A stretch of DNA of 64,000 bases from Edaphochlamys debaryana (taxonomy: Eukaryota; Chlorophyta; Chlorophyceae; Chlamydomonadales). Positions 61,401-64,000 of the stretch are shown here, one piece after another (position 1 is the stretch's first letter; the number at the start of each line of letters is the position of its first letter). Both the position numbers and the translations under genes were made by a program. The notes below the pieces were generated by a model that was not told the DNA's origin, ran no database searches, and was given only the letters and a program-made list of their open reading frames with translations. The stretch lies in contig JAEHOE010000062.1 of NCBI GenBank assembly GCA_016858145.1, positions 186,001 through 250,000 of the forward strand, read 5' to 3'.

Positions 61401-63656
61401 GCCCGGCTCCCTGCTTCTCGCTCATCACGGAGTCCTTGGGTATGCCTTTGATCTCTATCCCCTTCTTACACCCCTTGACGGCTGCCACTGCAGCGCGAAC
61501 ACTCGAGGCGGTGCTTTCTTCGAGTTTGATTGCCTCGACACACTTGACTATGCCCTGTTCCGCGGAGATCTCTGCTACGGGGTGATAAAGGACCTCCCAG
61601 CCTCTTGGACCAATCGCGCCTCCGCTGCCGCAATTACTTACAGCACTCCAGATTGAGGCCGCCTCAGTTGACTCATTAGAACACATCTCCTTGTCGGATA
61701 GATCGCCTGAAGACGATTCGCTGCTTGCCTCAACGCTGCTCCCGTCGGTGCTCACACCGTAGTCCGAGGTCGACTCCGCAGGAGTGGTCTCCGCCGACAC
61801 CTCCTCCGACGTTTCCTGGTTCAGAGGGGCCTTGTCCAGCCCAGTCCCTCACCGCGGTGCCCCCGGGCGGCTTGGGAGCCCACGTCGCGATGGGTGCCGA
61901 GGGGCCTTGTCCAGCCCAGTCCCTCACCGCGGTGCCCCCGGGCGGCTTGGGAGCCCACGTCGCGATGGGTGCCGAGGGGCCTTGTCCAGCCCAGTCCCTC
62001 ACCGCTTTCAGCTGCCTCTCAGCAACGGTGAGCAAGCGGCCTGGCGGTCCCGCAGAATCTAGCTGGCAGGCGTGCTGTGCACATACCTAAGGCCTGCTGG
62101 GTTGAGTGTGGAGGGCTGACGTGGCAGCTCCGCCCCTCACTTGTGCTTCCCGGCTGCGCGCAGGTGACTCGTCTTCGCCATCCCCCTCCCCCTCCCCGAA
62201 GCCGGCACCCAAGCCGGCGCCCAAGCCCTCTCCCAATCCGTCTCCCAGTGGCGATGCTAACTTTTCCTGCACTGCCCTCCTGTACACGGGTTCCCGCTTC
62301 ACGGGTGAGTGCGTGGGTCCAGCCAAGAATGTCACGGTGTCGCAGATACAAGCAATGATTCGCAAGTGGCGAGGCCAGTGGTGTGCCGAGGGCAGGGCGG
62401 CATAATTATCGCCACTGGCGCTTACAATTGCTGCCGGCTCCCCGCTTCTCCGCCCACAGGCGACGTGTTGACCATCCAGACCGATGTCAAGAGCACAGTC
62501 TGGAGGAAGGCCCTGCCGGACTTCACCGCCCTGCCCAAGGTGCGCAAACCGGGCACACGGGTTTGAGGGGCCGGTTGGCTGACAGGAACCCGGGCTCAAC
62601 CCAATCCCGGACGGAACCCGCGCGCCTAGCCCGATGAGCCCCCACATCTGGTGCATGGGCGTAGTGAGAGCGAGGGGAGGGTGCTAACGAGGGGGCTAGG
62701 TTTAGGCACCGCTTGAGGAATCCACTTCCCAAGCCCCAACTTCCCCCATGATCCTTCCCCCCCCTTGACGTTGCCACAGCCGCCCAACGCGCGCAAGTGG
62801 GACGGCAACACGCGCTCCGCCAAGATCACATGCCAGGCGGGCGCGGACAGCTCCCCCGACTGGAGATGAGGCCTGGGGCGGGCGGGCGATCGATCCCAGC
62901 GCGCTCGTCCCGCCCATCTTCCACGATCCCATCGTGATCATTCCCGCAGATACCTAGATAGGTTGGCCGCTTGATCACAGCTCCCCCTTCGGTTCCCCAG
63001 TCGCGCAAGCTCCATCACCCTCCGCTCCACCCACCCATGCACGCACCCCCCAACCCCAGCGGCGTCAAGCTGCACCTCTTCGCGGATCCCCACTGAGCAG
63101 GGACGCGACCGTCCCCCGCCCCGTGTCACAAAACACACACACGCCCCCTCCCCCGCCCACCTCCCGCACCCCCCACGCACCCCCAGCGGCGTCAAGCTGC
63201 GCCTATTCGCCGATCCCTACTGGCGCAAGACCCGCGGAGGCGCGTCCATCGATCTGGTGTGCGTGGGCAAGGGCGACGGCTGCAAGTGCGAGGGCCGTCT
63301 GACCACCATCCATGCCCAAGGTGAGCCGGCGGCTGTTTCAAGTTGGCGCTTGTTACTAGGCCTTGTGGGGCTCCGCAAACAACCGTCTGCTCGGCGGTCC
63401 TCACGGCGCGGCATACACCATGCATGCGCCGCATCTTAGTAAGCACACGCCGCCCTGGGCGATGCATCCCGTCCAGTGTGCGCTAGCTCCCCTGACCTCT
63501 GCATGCAAACAGCGGCCTGTCTCTCATCACTGCCTGTGTGCATGGGCCCGTGCTGCTGCGTGCTGCTTGCAGGGCTGGGGCGGCCGCGCCTCTGCAGCGG
63601 CGATCCTCTACAACTTTGATAGCTACGTCCTGCCCCGCGGCCTGCCCAAGCCGTAA
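58412..63656 (+). CDS. Secreted protein with three tandem beta/gamma-crystallin-like domains, lesions present
   Basis: Exon 1 (58412-58490) encodes a signal peptide (MARFGRLTGAAVALALAHGV). Repeat 1 uses 58630-58811, 59165-59300, 59541-59576 and 60105-60292. Repeat 2 uses 60558-60688, 60922-61028, 61285-61320 and 61494-61656. Repeat 3 uses 62164-62304, 62460-62539, 62780-62865, 63187-63320 and 63573-63656. Parallel motifs are VRFFEDP / VRLYEDP / LRLFADP, then SANTLGGASF / SANTRGGAFF / TRGGASI, then LPSGWNDRVSSAAI / LPASWTNRASAAAI / GWGGRASAAAI. The first and third blocks resemble beta/gamma-crystallin or I36-inhibitor Greek-key motifs, which is a tentative match. A Ser/Pro/Lys linker precedes repeat 3. 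Problems: the frame shifts within 59165-59300, repeat 2 runs into TGA at 61654, the donor after 62865 reads AT instead of GT, and the join 63320/63573 is off by one base. Repeat 3 could be a separate gene. Confidence 0.55.
61824..62004. repeat. 75-bp tandem repeat (2.4 copies)
   Basis: A unit beginning gaggggccttgtccagccca starts at 61824, 61899 and 61974. The first two copies look identical and the third is cut off after about 31 bases. The period is a multiple of three, so open frames run through the array on both strands. It lies between repeats 2 and 3 of the crystallin-like gene. Confidence 0.9.
63060..63096 (+). repeat. Truncated duplicate of a crystallin-like exon start
   Basis: The segment after an acceptor at 63058-63059 reads GVKLHLFADPH and then a stop. 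About 127 bp downstream, the exon 63187-63320 begins GVKLRLFADPYWR and stays open. The first copy is therefore a decoy or decayed duplicate. Confidence 0.75.
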
Positions 63657-64000
63657 GGCAGGTCCAACCGGAAGCCGTCGTCGCATTGGCGGTTTTGCTT
63701 TGGGGTCAAAACTCCGCCAGCAACCTGGCAAGTGCAGTGTGCTCTGCTAGTATAACCTCTCCCATATCAAGACATGGACGTGAGGATAGGGTAGCGCAAG
63801 AATAGGTAGGTAGGCAAGGGTGGATGTTGAGCTTGGCTTGGCGGTACCTCAAGCCAAGCAGACGACTCGGATCCCTTACGGCCCGTAGGGTGTTGTGCTC
63901 CGCAGCACCAAGAGTTGTGGGTAGTTAGAGACTGTGTGGATCTTGGCCTGATCTTTGCTTGCGCCGGCGCCGCTTTCCCTGTGGCGTGCTAATGCCACGT
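63657..64000. other. Right-edge non-coding sequence
   Basis: This is the 3' flank of the crystallin-like gene up to the window edge. Nothing could be supported in it. Confidence 0.4.

Noticed and set aside
61267..61800. A 177-codon minus-strand open frame opposite crystallin-like repeat 2
   Set aside because: The plus strand in the same bases matches repeat 1 motif by motif with correct splice sites, so the minus frame is a shadow.

Overview
The window looks like nuclear DNA of a chlamydomonadalean (volvocine-type) green alga. It is very GC-rich, its genes are split by many short GT-AG and a few GC-AG introns, and its proteins carry long Ala, Gly, Ser and Pro runs. One gene is a receptor-like TKL kinase of a layout typical of these algae. 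All gene models below were assembled by hand from splice sites and codon phase. Species identity cannot be read from the sequence.

Layout: (1) 92-14412, minus strand: 31 exons of a very large SOS1/NhaP-type Na+/H+ antiporter that runs off the left edge at its C-terminal end. (2) 15901-20868, plus strand; 26142-31641, minus strand; 46183-50558, minus strand: three paralogues of a protein family I do not recognise. They share a cysteine-containing N-terminal peptide in its own first exon, several short Arg/Ser/Leu-rich motifs in the same order, an exon boundary of fixed phase, and a near-identical block RSHAPTEDDSAESLAKL near the C-terminus, all separated by low-complexity sequence. (3) 34205-41384, plus strand: a receptor-like TKL protein kinase with two single-base frameshifts in the catalytic domain. 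(4) 43083-43532, plus strand: a complete small Cys-rich protein. (5) 52406-56619, plus strand: a complete 10-exon RCL1 gene (RNA 3'-terminal phosphate cyclase-like, ribosome biogenesis). (6) 58412-63656, plus strand: a secreted protein of three tandem domains resembling beta/gamma-crystallin (I36-like) motifs, with several lesions in the models.

The genes do not form an operon or pathway. The local theme is duplication: the three-member unknown family fills much of 15.9-50.6 kb, the secreted protein is internally triplicated, exon ends are duplicated inside introns, and minisatellites with periods of 10, 73 and 75 bp occur. The antiporter, the three paralogues and RCL1 join in phase through all their introns. 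The kinase and the crystallin-like gene do not, so their breaks may be real decay rather than general base-calling error.

The most promising undescribed item is the three-member family with its conserved N-terminal peptide and C-terminal signature.
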